Assembly: GCA_051453625.1 (NCBI GenBank)
Contig: JBOZIK010000001.1
Span: forward strand, 158,826,903-158,869,298
Direction of reading: 5' to 3'
DNA length: 42,396 bases
From: Welwitschia mirabilis
Lineage: Eukaryota; Gnetophyta; Gnetopsida; Welwitschiales
This document shows positions 21,937 to 32,700 of this stretch, one piece after another (position 1 is the first letter of the stretch; every line of letters starts with the position of its first letter). The notes under the pieces are model-generated. The model worked only from the letters and a program-made list of their open reading frames with translations. It did no database searches and was not told the DNA's origin. A program made the translations under genes and the position numbers.

Positions 21937-23158
21937 TCATCGTCTTCGTAGCAAACCTTTTGCGCGACGTCGACGAACGCGAACATAAATGGGGATCATA
22001 AGAAGAAGCAGCGAAACCAAAAGCGCATCAACTAAGCACACTCCTGTGATGATTATTCTCTTCGTGTATTTGATGTTGAAGTTGCTTTTGTTTCAGACAG
22101 AGCTGGTGAATTGTTCACAGACGTCGTAGGGGAAGAAGCAGGCGACGCCGCAGTGCATGATGTCACCTTGGAGCACAGATAGGGATTCCTAGAATAGCTA
22201 CCCTCCATGGAAGTGGAAACGAGAAATTCAGACCAGGCCATACGCTAAAGAAACAGCGGCTTGCTTGGCTTGGAGTCCTGCCTTACACAGCAACGCCAAC
22301 AGAAACATTCCTGCTAAGGTCGTCATTTGCCAAATTCCTTATAATAGACCAAATCAGATCGTTTTATAAAAATGGATATAAGGTATTGTTCGAAATGAAA
22401 AAGAATAGACAGATTATCATAGTTATCGAGAGGTTACAACGGAGAGATTCGCAATTGCTTTGGTATGGTTCCATTCAAATGCCGGTTAGATACCGCCGAA
22501 ATGACCCGCACCCAACACTCTTTGAAGAATTATACATGGATTAGTAGCGTGTGTCCTCCCCTCGACTCCAGATCCTATCATATATGTCGTCTGGGTATCT
22601 ACCATAAAACAAAAAGTCACCCATTCATTCAAATCTCAAATCCAATACTTAATGCCGGTTGAGAAAGAATCTGAGCGCAAGAGCTCTTTCTGAGGGACGT
22701 ACCAAATGGAGGAGGGGGCTCCTAGGTTGAGCTGAAAGAGAGGTTGGAGAGGGAAAAAAACAGCAGTGATCAATGTCGTTGGATAGATAATCTGATACAA
22801 TGAAGAATCGAGAGAGCGAAGGTCCAGGGCAGAAATGAAGCGAATATTAGTCTTATCAGAAAAGCGTGCCAAGCACACACTGCTGGTATCGCCTGCTGCT
22901 GCCACTGTATATGTTTCCGTGAGAAATTTATTAATGGAAGATGTGAAATTGGCCATTTGGGTGGCGTCAATTATAAGGACGAACGCCGGAGGCTTGCTGA
23001 GATTATCATAATTGGTGTAGAGGAAGGATGCCTTCATCAAGTATTTCTGCGATTGTGTTGCAGGGAGTGTAGATCAATTCTTGGTCCCATTTGGAAAGCT
23101 GCGTAGGTTCTGCAAGTGCAGGGCGTCGTTGTTGTCCCTTGAAAAAGTGGATATGTTC
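21937..23158 (-). pseudogene. malectin-like LRR receptor kinase, truncated pseudogene
   Basis: Minus strand. At 22680-23137 the reading is the second half of a malectin-like ectodomain: LQNLRSFPNGTKN, a TGA where the conserved Cys of the NCYTL motif should be, then KYLMKASFLYTNYDNLSKPP, FVLIIDATQMANFTSSI, ETYTVAAAGDTSSVCLARFS, FISALDLRSLDSSLYQ and LNLGAPSS. 22053-22241 has the usual post-LRR juxtamembrane look: SYSRNPYLCSKVTSC then a Ser/Thr/Pro-rich stretch. After a one-base frame change comes a membrane segment, IIITGVCLVDALLVSLLLLM, and basic VRVRRRRAK, stopping at 21937. Signal peptide, recognisable LRRs and kinase domain are missing. In living plants such receptors sit in the plasma membrane and sense cell-wall or immune cues. 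Inactive here. Confidence 0.75.
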
Positions 23159-23285
23159 TATGGTTCGATGACCATCATGTTAGTGGTCGGCCATGCCATG
23201 TCATACTATGAAAGGATTTTAAAGTGGTGGTACGTAGAGTGACGTGGCTCCTCTGTTGGATTTGTAGGTGACTTTGCGGCTCCCA
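23159..23285 (-). repeat. dispersed repeat, short copy
   Basis: Inverted relative to 16390-16672 and lacking the internal segment there. Its left end directly abuts the truncated malectin reading, so it may mark the breakpoint of the receptor pseudogene. Confidence 0.6.
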
Positions 23286-23317
23286 TTGATTAATAAATAG
23301 GCTGTAAATAAGCTAAG

Positions 23318-23440
23318 TCTGTGAACCTTTGGTTTAGTGGTAAAAAGCTAATAGTAAAAAGACATCCGCCATCCGCCTGTGAGGCATCAGTTCGATTCCT
23401 ATGTTGGGCGTGTAGGGTGTGGAGTTTGGCCACCTTAACA
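23318..23440 (+). mobile_element. tRNA-derived SINE-like sequence
   Basis: TGGTTTAGTGG at 23330-23340 matches the RNA polymerase III A box (TGGCNNAGTGG) at 10 of 11 bases. AGTTCGATTCC at 23389-23399 matches the B box (GGTTCGANNCC) at 10 of 11. The 48 bases between them are longer than in a normal tRNA and include a repeated CATCCGCC. The acceptor ends do not pair, so it is not a functional tRNA gene. A tRNA-headed SINE is the best reading; its 3' tail is not defined. It lies some 150-275 bases before the TRM11 start codon and may be in the promoter or leader. Confidence 0.5.
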
Positions 23441-23592
23441 ATCGGGATAGTAGTACGAACAGCAGAGAGAACTTTGCAGACCGAAACCAATCCTGAGTTC
23501 AAAAGATCTAACAGAGCAGCTGAATCATATACATTTGAGGCGACCGCGTTATTGAAGCAACGAAGAAAGGAAACGGGAACTTAATCATCGTC

Positions 23593-23782
23593 ATGTGGTA
23601 CCTTTGCTACTTTTATCACAGGCTACTTGATTACAGGCGGCCTGATGTGGAGGCCCTAGCTAAGATGTTCGGCGTCAAAGATACTCTGCAATGGAAGCTT
23701 CCCTCCAACCATCACTTCGACTCTCCATTCCACTTCGTTTGGCTACCTTGTTCCGAAATCGCTTCTAAGATTGCTAACAGAA
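23593..23782 (+). CDS. TRM11: TRM11 exon 1
   Basis: 63 codons plus one base, ending in the donor AACAGAA|GTATGG. It encodes the first strands and helix of the N-terminal domain ([18 protein letters not shown]) and ends IASKIANR. Confidence 0.9.
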
Positions 23783-26700
23783 GTATGGTCTCCTTCCCTC
23801 TGTGGTTTTATTCCTGTTTTATATCTTTTGTCGTTTATTGAGTTTAGCACAATGTGAATATTACGTAGTTTGAATTCGAAGGTTATGTTCTTAATATCGC
23901 GAGTTCGGGAGTTCCTTATTGCTTTTTTCCTTTTTATTTTTTTTGCTTATTTCGTGGTAAGAGTTGTATTTGTTTGGAATTAAGTCCAACAAATCGCTCG
24001 AATGGCACCGACACAGAGAGGCGGTACGCCGAAGAGTCTTGCAAGAATGCAACAAGGAAGGGGTTTCCCGTAGATTTGCTTCCCAGCTTTATACGCAGTA
24101 TCGAAATCTGTGTCCGTTCATAAAGATTTACTGGACATAAGTGTATGCGAACGTCATTGGGATCCTTTTTCTTTACAAATCGTTAGGAGGTTGCCATTGT
24201 ACATTTTTCTATGGAATGTAGTAGAGTTCGAGAGAAGGAAATTGACTGCGTAACTTATGAAATGCCTTTTTTAAGGAAATGAAATGTCTAGCCATTAATA
24301 ACGAGGAAGGATTCCTTTCTTTTTCTTTATAAAGTGTCAGTCAAAGCATTTTCAATAGTCCAAGTCTTTAGTATATTTAAGTTGTAATTTCTTTCTTATG
24401 AAATGCCTATACAGTGCACATTTTCTGCGGGTTGAGCGGTTTTGTTACTATTCCGATTCCATCTTCTATATTATGTATGACGTTAACTATGGTTTTAAAA
24501 TGTTACGTAGCTAACAATTTAAATTGCTCAGGTGTTCTCCTTAAATGCATTATCGAATTATGGGGACAGGGTTCTTCTTATGATGAATTAGAAAGGTCAG
24601 TGGAAAGTTTTCCGGAGAGCGATAAGCTCCCATATTTGGGTTCTGACAGCACGTTTAAGATCATTGTTGATTCATTTGGCAAGGCCTTGAGTACTCAAGA
24701 ACAAAAGGAACGCATCGAGAGACTTGCTTACATTCCTTTTAAGGTAAACGTAATATAACTTATGGCTTCCCACATTAGAAGAGCTCTACTTGTTTAACTT
24801 TTTTATTTATTTATTGATTTTTTTTTTTGTTGAATAGATTACCATTCCTTGACTTTTTTTTTGATAGATTTGCATTTGTTGACAGTTAATGTAAGCAAAA
24901 TTTCAACCAACAAACTTCATATTTTTATGTTGTTACTTTTGTATTTTTGTCGATTCAGCACGGTTCAGCTTTTCCAACGTGTAGGATTTCCGAATGTTAA
25001 AGAGTTTACATATAATTTGCCCTCTGTGCTTTTCCAACGTGTAGGATTTCCGAATCTTAAAGAGTTTAGATATAATTTGGCTATGGTTTCTATGTATTCT
25101 GATAATGAACAAACTTTGAACATTGGCGTGATGCTTTGGTATAAGTAAATTTGGCATAATGGTATAAGTAAATTGGATTAAACTCAAAAAGAAGTCCATT
25201 TATCTCTCAATAGGAAATGGAATATTGATTGGTTAGAAGACAAATGGAAGGAGTTTTTTCGAAAATTCTGGAAGTCCAACGCTCAACCAAAGCACAAGGT
25301 ATTTTATTGGTTTCTCATTCACCAAGGCCTCCCAATTGGAAGTATTTACAGAAGATAGGAGGTCCTTAGCCTCTTTGTCCAATTTGCGGTGTTCTTGAGA
25401 GCTTTTGCAATGTTTTTGGGGAATGTGTTCTAGTCTCCACAATTTGGTAATGGATTTATAGGCTTTTCAGAAGTTACTTAAGCTATCTACAAAGCATTTT
25501 AGTGGAGGAAGAAGTTTGTCACAATTTGCGTAACAGCTGGAGATTCTTCTATTAGATGGCCTTTATTTGCTGTGGAAATGCTGTTGTAAAGCTAGGTTCC
25601 ACTAAGCAAAAAGCACAGACTTTGATCTTGGCTTGAGGACCTCTTTATTTAATTTAGTTACATTTTAGTAGTTGGCTTTAGGAGGTTCGCATAAAGATCA
25701 CTTTATTAAAATTCTCAAAGGAAGAATCATTTGATTTATTATTACTATTACTTTTTCCCTCTTTCTCGCCTCTTTGTTGGCTACCTATTAAACAAAGTAT
25801 ACTGAGGGCAAGGTACATTTGTCTTATATTTTTGGGCTCTGTTAAGGTGTTTTTCTCCTTTTTATTTTTTTCAACCTACCTTAATAACGCCCTTGAAATA
25901 GATGCTTTCAGCAAATAACTTTGAACTATTTAATGTTTTTCCCATCTCTACCTTCTTATGAATTATCTGTTTTGAGAAAGAAAGAGAAATCACTTTTTTT
26001 AAACAACATTCTCTAAAGAAATCGTTTTAATTTTTAAGTGGGTCATTGCAATGTCACAAAACTCGCAAATCACTTTTGTTGACCTTGTTGCGGCATCACA
26101 CAATAGTGAAGCTTTATCTTTAAATCCTAGCCGAAGGAGGAGAAGAAAATTGACAAGAAATGAATGAGAAGATGGAAGGAAGGCAGAAGATCAAAGGATG
26201 CAGCCAGAGTGACAAGAGGCAAGTTACTAGGAATGGTGTATTTCTGCTCTGCACTTTGTTTTTCATTGTATTTTAATTTCCTCTACTGTCTCACTTTCTG
26301 GATTTATGTTACAGCATATTGCCAACATAAACACTTGGAAACATGTTGCCAACATTTTCAAAATGTCTTCTAAAAGAGTTGCCCTCACTGAGACTTTTTA
26401 GGCAAAAGTTCATTGGGTGACATTTTCCCCTATTTAAAACATTGGTCATTTTCTTCAAGCCAAAATCTCATGCAGTGCTACAAATTTATATTAGTCCTCT
26501 GATTTGAACAAGAACTAACATAGTGAGGCAGCAAGGGAAACTACCCCTCACGGAATTTGATAAATAGTTGACAGAAAAGAGGCAGTTTGAAACTTTGAAT
26601 GCATTACCTTTCAAAATTTATGAGGCCTGCATTGGCAACTGGGAGCATTTTGGGTTTTTTAAAAGAAACAGAAAATCCAAACCAGCATGGTCGAGTTCAT

Positions 26701-29700
26701 TAGTGGACATGATCCTACAATGGAAGTTTTTGTAATAGGCAGAATTAAATCACAGAAGAAGAATATGAACGCAAAAGAAATGATATAGTGGTGGAAGAAC
26801 AGGAACGCATCTAGACCTCGGCTAGAATTTTCAGAAGAAATTAACAGAATGGTAAAACAAACTGAATTGTCAGCTCTTGCCACATTTAGAATATGTATGA
26901 CAACCTGTCTCCATAATTGAGGAAAACTAAAAAACGAATCATAAAACTCAATGGCGTCACACTCAGGTCATCATAAAAGTGCACATACAGTACACCTGAA
27001 TGCATTGATATGCAGCAGAAAAGGTTCCTTGCAACATGAACAGCTTATTCCCATTCTTAAGCTATGAGATGCTGAGACAGGAGCAAACACACTTAACCCA
27101 TCAAATAAATTAAAGAATAGGTAGGAGACTTTCCCTAGGTGTGCCTATCAGGCATTTGCCATCTCTGTGTTTTTATTTTACATTTATTTGGAAACAAGTC
27201 GCACACTGCTGAAATAATTAGAAAAGTAAATGCATCTCAGGTGTGATTGCTGTTAAACACATGCTCCAGGCAGAAAGCACTGAGTGGCTTCATAACTTCC
27301 AATCTGCCAATTATGTCCTTTGCAATTCTCAAACTATTGTTGGTCCAGCCATAAAACTAACAAGGGTTTTAACCATCTTATCTATGCATCCCCCTGTGTT
27401 GTGTTAAATTCTTTTCCTTCCAACTGCAGTGATGATTAATTTATGTCATATAATGTTTTGCCTTGTCTACTAATTTTGCTCTAACCTTACGATACATGAG
27501 GAGATTAAAGCCAGACAAAGCCTTCTAAATCACCATTCACATTTATCCTTAATACAGTAGAGTGAAAACAATTCAAAGGGAGTGGGTTGGCATACCAGAC
27601 TTCTGCCATTGTTTTCTATGTGTCATGAGCTGATTTTTCCATTTATGGAATATTAAACAATGGCAGTTGCACCATAAAAGGAGATGTGATACCAACCCCT
27701 GCACCATTACTACCACTATTACTTGTTGTATTCGCTAAACTCCCTTGGCTAGAAAGAAGCTCTAAATGCTTTTGCATCCTTCACATCATGTGCGAAAAAG
27801 GCTTACTCTGTGTGGTAGATGTAGAGTTATTAACACATGAGCATCATGCACACTTGTAGAAGACACAGCAGCATGCCCTTCTGCATTTCTCTTTGAATTT
27901 CTTACTGATTATAAATTCGCGATATAATGTAAGAAAGGATGTCCCAATAAAATCGTAGATGTTCAGTCATCAAAATTTGTAGAATTGATCCACATCTTAG
28001 ATGATGTTGTAACCCAGTAAAATTGAGTAGCACAATACAATGAAAACCTTTAAGGGACCGAGTAGTAATCCAAATTTCAAGATCTTACTCTCAAATATTT
28101 ATGTTTACTTACTACAGGATTTATGTTCTAGTAACTATAACCTTATGAGGTGTGTGATGAAGGAATTCCATGAGCCACCATATGAAGCATACACAGAGGC
28201 CACAAGGAGAATTTAATTAAGGTGAATTTTAATGACAGCCAAAAATTCTTGGTGGCCATGGATGAAGAACGATATTACATGTTTTGTAACTAAATCTTTG
28301 AAATTCCAACAAGTTAACACAGAGCATCAACATCTATTGGANNNNNNNNNNNNNNNNNNNNNNNNNNNNNNNNNNNNNNNNNNNNNNNNNNNNNNNNNNN
28401 NNNNNNNNNNNNNNNNNNNNNNNNNNNNNNNNNNNNNNNNNNNNNNNNNNNNNNNNNNNNNNNNNNNNNNNNNNNNNNNNNNNNNNNNNNNNNNNNNNNN
28501 NNNNNNNNNNNNNNNNNNNNNNNNNNNNNNNNNNNNNNNNNNNNNNNNNNNNNNNNNNNNNNNNNNNNNNNNNNNNNNNNNNNNNNNNNNNNNNNNNNNN
28601 NNNNNNNNNNNNNNNNNNNNNNNNNNNNNNNNNNNNNNNNNNNNNNNNNNNNNNNNNNNNNNNNNNNNNNNNNNNNNNNNNNNNNNNNNNNNNNNNNNNN
28701 NNNNNNNNNNNNNNNNNNNNNNNNNNNNNNNNNNNNNNNNNNNNNNNNNNNNNNNNNNNNNNNNNNNNNNNNNNNNNNNNNNNNNNNNNNNNNNNNNNNN
28801 NNNNNNNNNNNNNNNNNNNNNNNNNNNNNNNNNNNNNNNNNNNNNNNNNNNNNNNNNNNNNNNNNNNNNNNNNNNNNNNNNNNNNNNNNGTGATACCAGT
28901 ATGGAATTGGGAAGCTAATGACATTGATTTTATCATTGGTCTTCCTAGAAGTCAAAGATGAGATGATTCCATAATGATTGTGGGGAACAAAGCAGCAAAT
29001 CATGCAGTGGAAAAGATCACATAGCTTTATATCAAATAAATCATTAGGTTCTGTGGTGTACCTAAGAAGATTATTAAGAACATATGTATTACACTTTCTA
29101 AAATCATGTTGGTCGGTCGTCTTGCTTCTTTAGTTTGAAGATGCATATTGCAGTATTGAATTGGTATCGTGACTTTGTATTGAGATACTTTGTAATCTTT
29201 GTATATTATATTTGCCATTTATATTCAAAATTAGCCATAAACATGGCATCATAATGTATTGGTAACCAAAAACCATAGAGTTAATAATCAATTTTACCAA
29301 AAAAAGATAATATATTGTCATCGATGTATTATTCTATTACAACATTGCAATGTTCATAAAAACATAAGCATGCAAAGCCAATATATCTGTCAAACACATA
29401 ACAACAAAAGTAAAGATGAGGGAAGAAACCAGTAGAGAGTGTTCTTGAATTATCAATCATCAATACAAGGCCCTTTTCCTCCACTAAAACACTTTAAAAA
29501 ACAGAAAAGAAAGGAGTAAAGATGAAAGAAACTTACTGGTTTCAAATTTCAGCTTCAGAGATGGATTGTGATTGCAATCTAAATTGCTCCCTTAAATGTG
29601 AAAAATCAAGATTTCTAGTTGTATTGCTAGTTTTGTGTGCCATAGAGCTATTCGACATTAAGAAATGTTTCAAAATGGGGTTTGAACCCATTTTTATTCA

Positions 29701-32700
29701 ATTTTCTTCGAGTTCTTGAAATGAGAAATACTGAACTCATTGCAACACTGGGCCTTGGTATAGCAATACTGTATACACTGATATTTAAATGTATTAGAGG
29801 TTGATTATAATGACTATTACAACTTAGTTGTTATGCCAACCTACGTAGTTCTATAAGAAGGGAGTATAGGATTCTAGTCTCTCACAGTTGTCCAACAGAT
29901 GCTGTTGTCACTCAACACATCCTCTATGCAGTGGGGGACCACTCAAAATCATATGGCTATATAGACATGTTTTTGTTTAGCTAGGTTGATTTCCAAACAA
30001 ATAACTGACATACTTTAGAGTGAGCAAACGANNNNNNNNNNAAGTAAGGGATAGATAATGTGGAGAATACAATGCAGAGTGCATCAAACTTCAGGAAGAG
30101 GAGGATGTTCTACAGGCGTACGAAGCTGTTCAAAAATAGTAATTACAGCTTGAAAATTGGTTTGGAGGTTGATTTTATGATTACTAATAGTGGTTTGGAG
30201 TCCTCCTTAATCCTACTATTTGTAGTGTCTCCCATTGTTTTCTAAAGGGTGACTTGTTGCCCTTTTTAAAAAAATTTGTTTCATGTAAGTTGGCTCATTT
30301 AGTCAAATGACTTAATTAGTAATAAGTTGGTGATGTTGGAAAACAACAAGCAAAACTACTAGAGAAAACTGCAAGCATATGTATTGATGGTCAAGACCTT
30401 AAAAAATGCAGAACTCTTTATTAGAACTACCAAAAGCCTCTTGTGCTTCTTCTCCAACCCATGCTTCTCTTTACTCATTTTAGTGTTTTAACCCTTAAAA
30501 AAAAAAAAGAGAAGAAAAGACAAGAAAACTTTATCATTGACTCAACTCTCAACCCACATAAGTTACATAAAAGTAACTTTTACAACTTTGTGAGGGTAAA
30601 GACCCTTCATGCCAATTAAAAGGAACATAATAAAAAGGGGAAGGTTTGGCTTTACTTTTCTAACATTCTCCCACTTGAAGACGAATCTGACCAGTCTTTA
30701 AATAAACAAGAGTAGTATCAACAAATAGTAGAATGATGAACTACCACATCACAATCCAACACAACCCATTTATTGCTAATGACAACAAACGAAAACAAGC
30801 AAACATGCAAACAAACTAATGTGGTTGCACACTACCTTCTGATGAACATCCTTACACAAAAACATCCAACTAGGACCAAGCCTTCTCAAGCCAAACAAAC
30901 ACAAGATAGTATCAGACTGGAACTAATAGGTACAATGTTCATGTAGCCTTATACAAGTAGGTAATAACAAGACATATGGTAGGTAGAACAAACACTAGCA
31001 AATGCATAGAGAAGTCTATTGGTTATAGGTTATCGTCCTCGGAGAAATAGGACGTACCCACCTTGTCAACATCAAAGCACAACGTCTTCCTATCTAGAAA
31101 TGAGACGAGCTTGTCCTAAAGTTTTAGGGTCAGTCTTTCTAAAGGAAACAACATCTTTCTTAAGCCTTAAGTGATTTTCTTTTCATGCATCCAAGTTTCT
31201 TGTAATGCCAACATCGTGGATGTTTCCTTTTGGCATACTTCCTGCGAGCTTGGCTTGTAGATGAACCATCAATTTTGGTTGAATGATGAAGCTTTTCAGC
31301 TAAAACAACACCAATTGTAGCTTCAAAGTCTAGCATACTTAGAGTATTGCTACTAAATGCCACCAAAAGACTGTTTCATGACTTAGGTAACGAACTCAGA
31401 AAGGTCATTACGCTGTCCTCATAAGAGATTTTCACCCCTTTGACAGTCATCTATGAAATGATAGAGTTGAACCATTGCAGATAATGGGTCATGCTTTCAT
31501 TTGCTTCAGATTTCATATGATGCAACCTCGGATGGAGAAAACCCAATTTGTAATAGTTTTCGCCTGGTAGAGATTCCCTAGTTTCTTCCATGAGTCATGT
31601 GTAGTCTTTTCATGATTTACATATGCAAGAGTTAAATCATCCAAATAGTGTTGAATAACAGCTAGAGCTTTGCAGTACAACTTGGCCTATTTGTTTGAAG
31701 ACATAGAACCTAGTTTATGAGAGGATCCTTGTATGGGCGGCATAAGATCCCACTCCTACAAAAGGGCTTCTGCCTTTAGGTTCTAAAGCTCATAGTTCTT
31801 GCTGTCAAATCTATCTACCAAAACAATGTTCTTCTCCATGTTGCATGCAGCTTCCACTCATATAGGAATCACGAGTTTGCAAATAAAAAGTCTGCCTCAA
31901 AACAAGCCGCCAAAAGGAGACACCAAGCTCTAGTTGCTTCACTCGATCACTTTGCTTGTTCCACTTTGTTGTTTTCCTCTGCTTCGCTTCGCTTGTTGGT
32001 GCATGAGACTATTAACAAACTCCTATAAAAAAACCCTTACCTGACAAACCCTTATGCTTCAATTTGCAACCAATAGCTCTAATAGTACTTGTTAGGAAAT
32101 ACCGAGTAGAAATAGCAAAGAAAACTGCAAGAAAATTTAACAAGGTTCAAGACCATGCAAAACTCTTTATTAGAGCAGCTAAGAGTGTCTTGTGCTTCTT
32201 CCCCAACCTGTGTTTCTTTTTTATAGACTCATTTTATGGTTTACCACTTGTTAGGAAATAGCAAGCAAAAGAGGAAAGAAAACTGCAAGTAGATTTAAAG
32301 AGGTGAAGACTTCAAACAATGTAGGACTCTTTATGAGAGCGGCCAAAAGCTGCTTGTGCCTTTTCCCCAATTCATGCCTTGCTTTTATAAAATCATTTTA
32401 GGGTTGCAACCCTTAAAAAAAATTTAAAAAAGAAAAAGAGAACTTTAACATTCATTGAACTCCCAACCCAAATAAGTTCCATGAAAATGACTTTTATAAC
32501 TTTATGACTTTAAGAGTAAAGACACTTTAAGGGTTAAGCCAATGAAAAGCAACATAATAAAAAAGGAAGGATTTGGCTTCACTTTTTTAGTAGGTGACAT
32601 ATTGCCTTGTGCTTAGGTCAGCAACATGTCACTATTTTAAATGAGAATGTTGTGTGTAAAACTAGAATTAAAGGAGAGAAAGGGGAACAATCATAAAGTT

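Larger units (their letters stand above)
30334..32592 (-). mobile_element. gag-only, non-autonomous Ty1/copia element with GGTGA duplication
   Basis: LTRs at 30334-30665 and 32249-32592 are flanked by GGTGA (30329-30333 and 32593-32597), a perfect 5-base target duplication. The interior (30666-32089) is only about 1.4 kb. It has a polypurine tract (AAGTGGGAGAA on the minus strand, next to 30665), a decayed gag, and a decayed initiator-tRNA primer site. No pol is present, so it depended on other copia elements for mobilisation. Between the 5' LTR and the primer site is an extra 159-base partial LTR. The LTRs differ a good deal, so the insertion is old. Confidence 0.88.

Noticed and set aside
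22222-22326. Signal-peptide-like minus frame starting MTTLAGMFLLALLCKAGLQ
   Set aside because: It lies downstream of the malectin part, where a signal peptide cannot belong to the same receptor, and it stops after about 32 codons. Kept only as a curiosity.
22636-23040. Sec23/Sec24-like or von Willebrand A-like domain
   Set aside because: The PPAFVLIID segment first suggested this, but the following motifs (ETYTVAAAGD, VCLARFSDKTN, FISALDLR) fit a malectin-like domain far better.
28232-28918. Long open frames of about 200-229 codons across the gap
   Set aside because: Most of their length is N, so the openness means nothing; only the short real ends were used.
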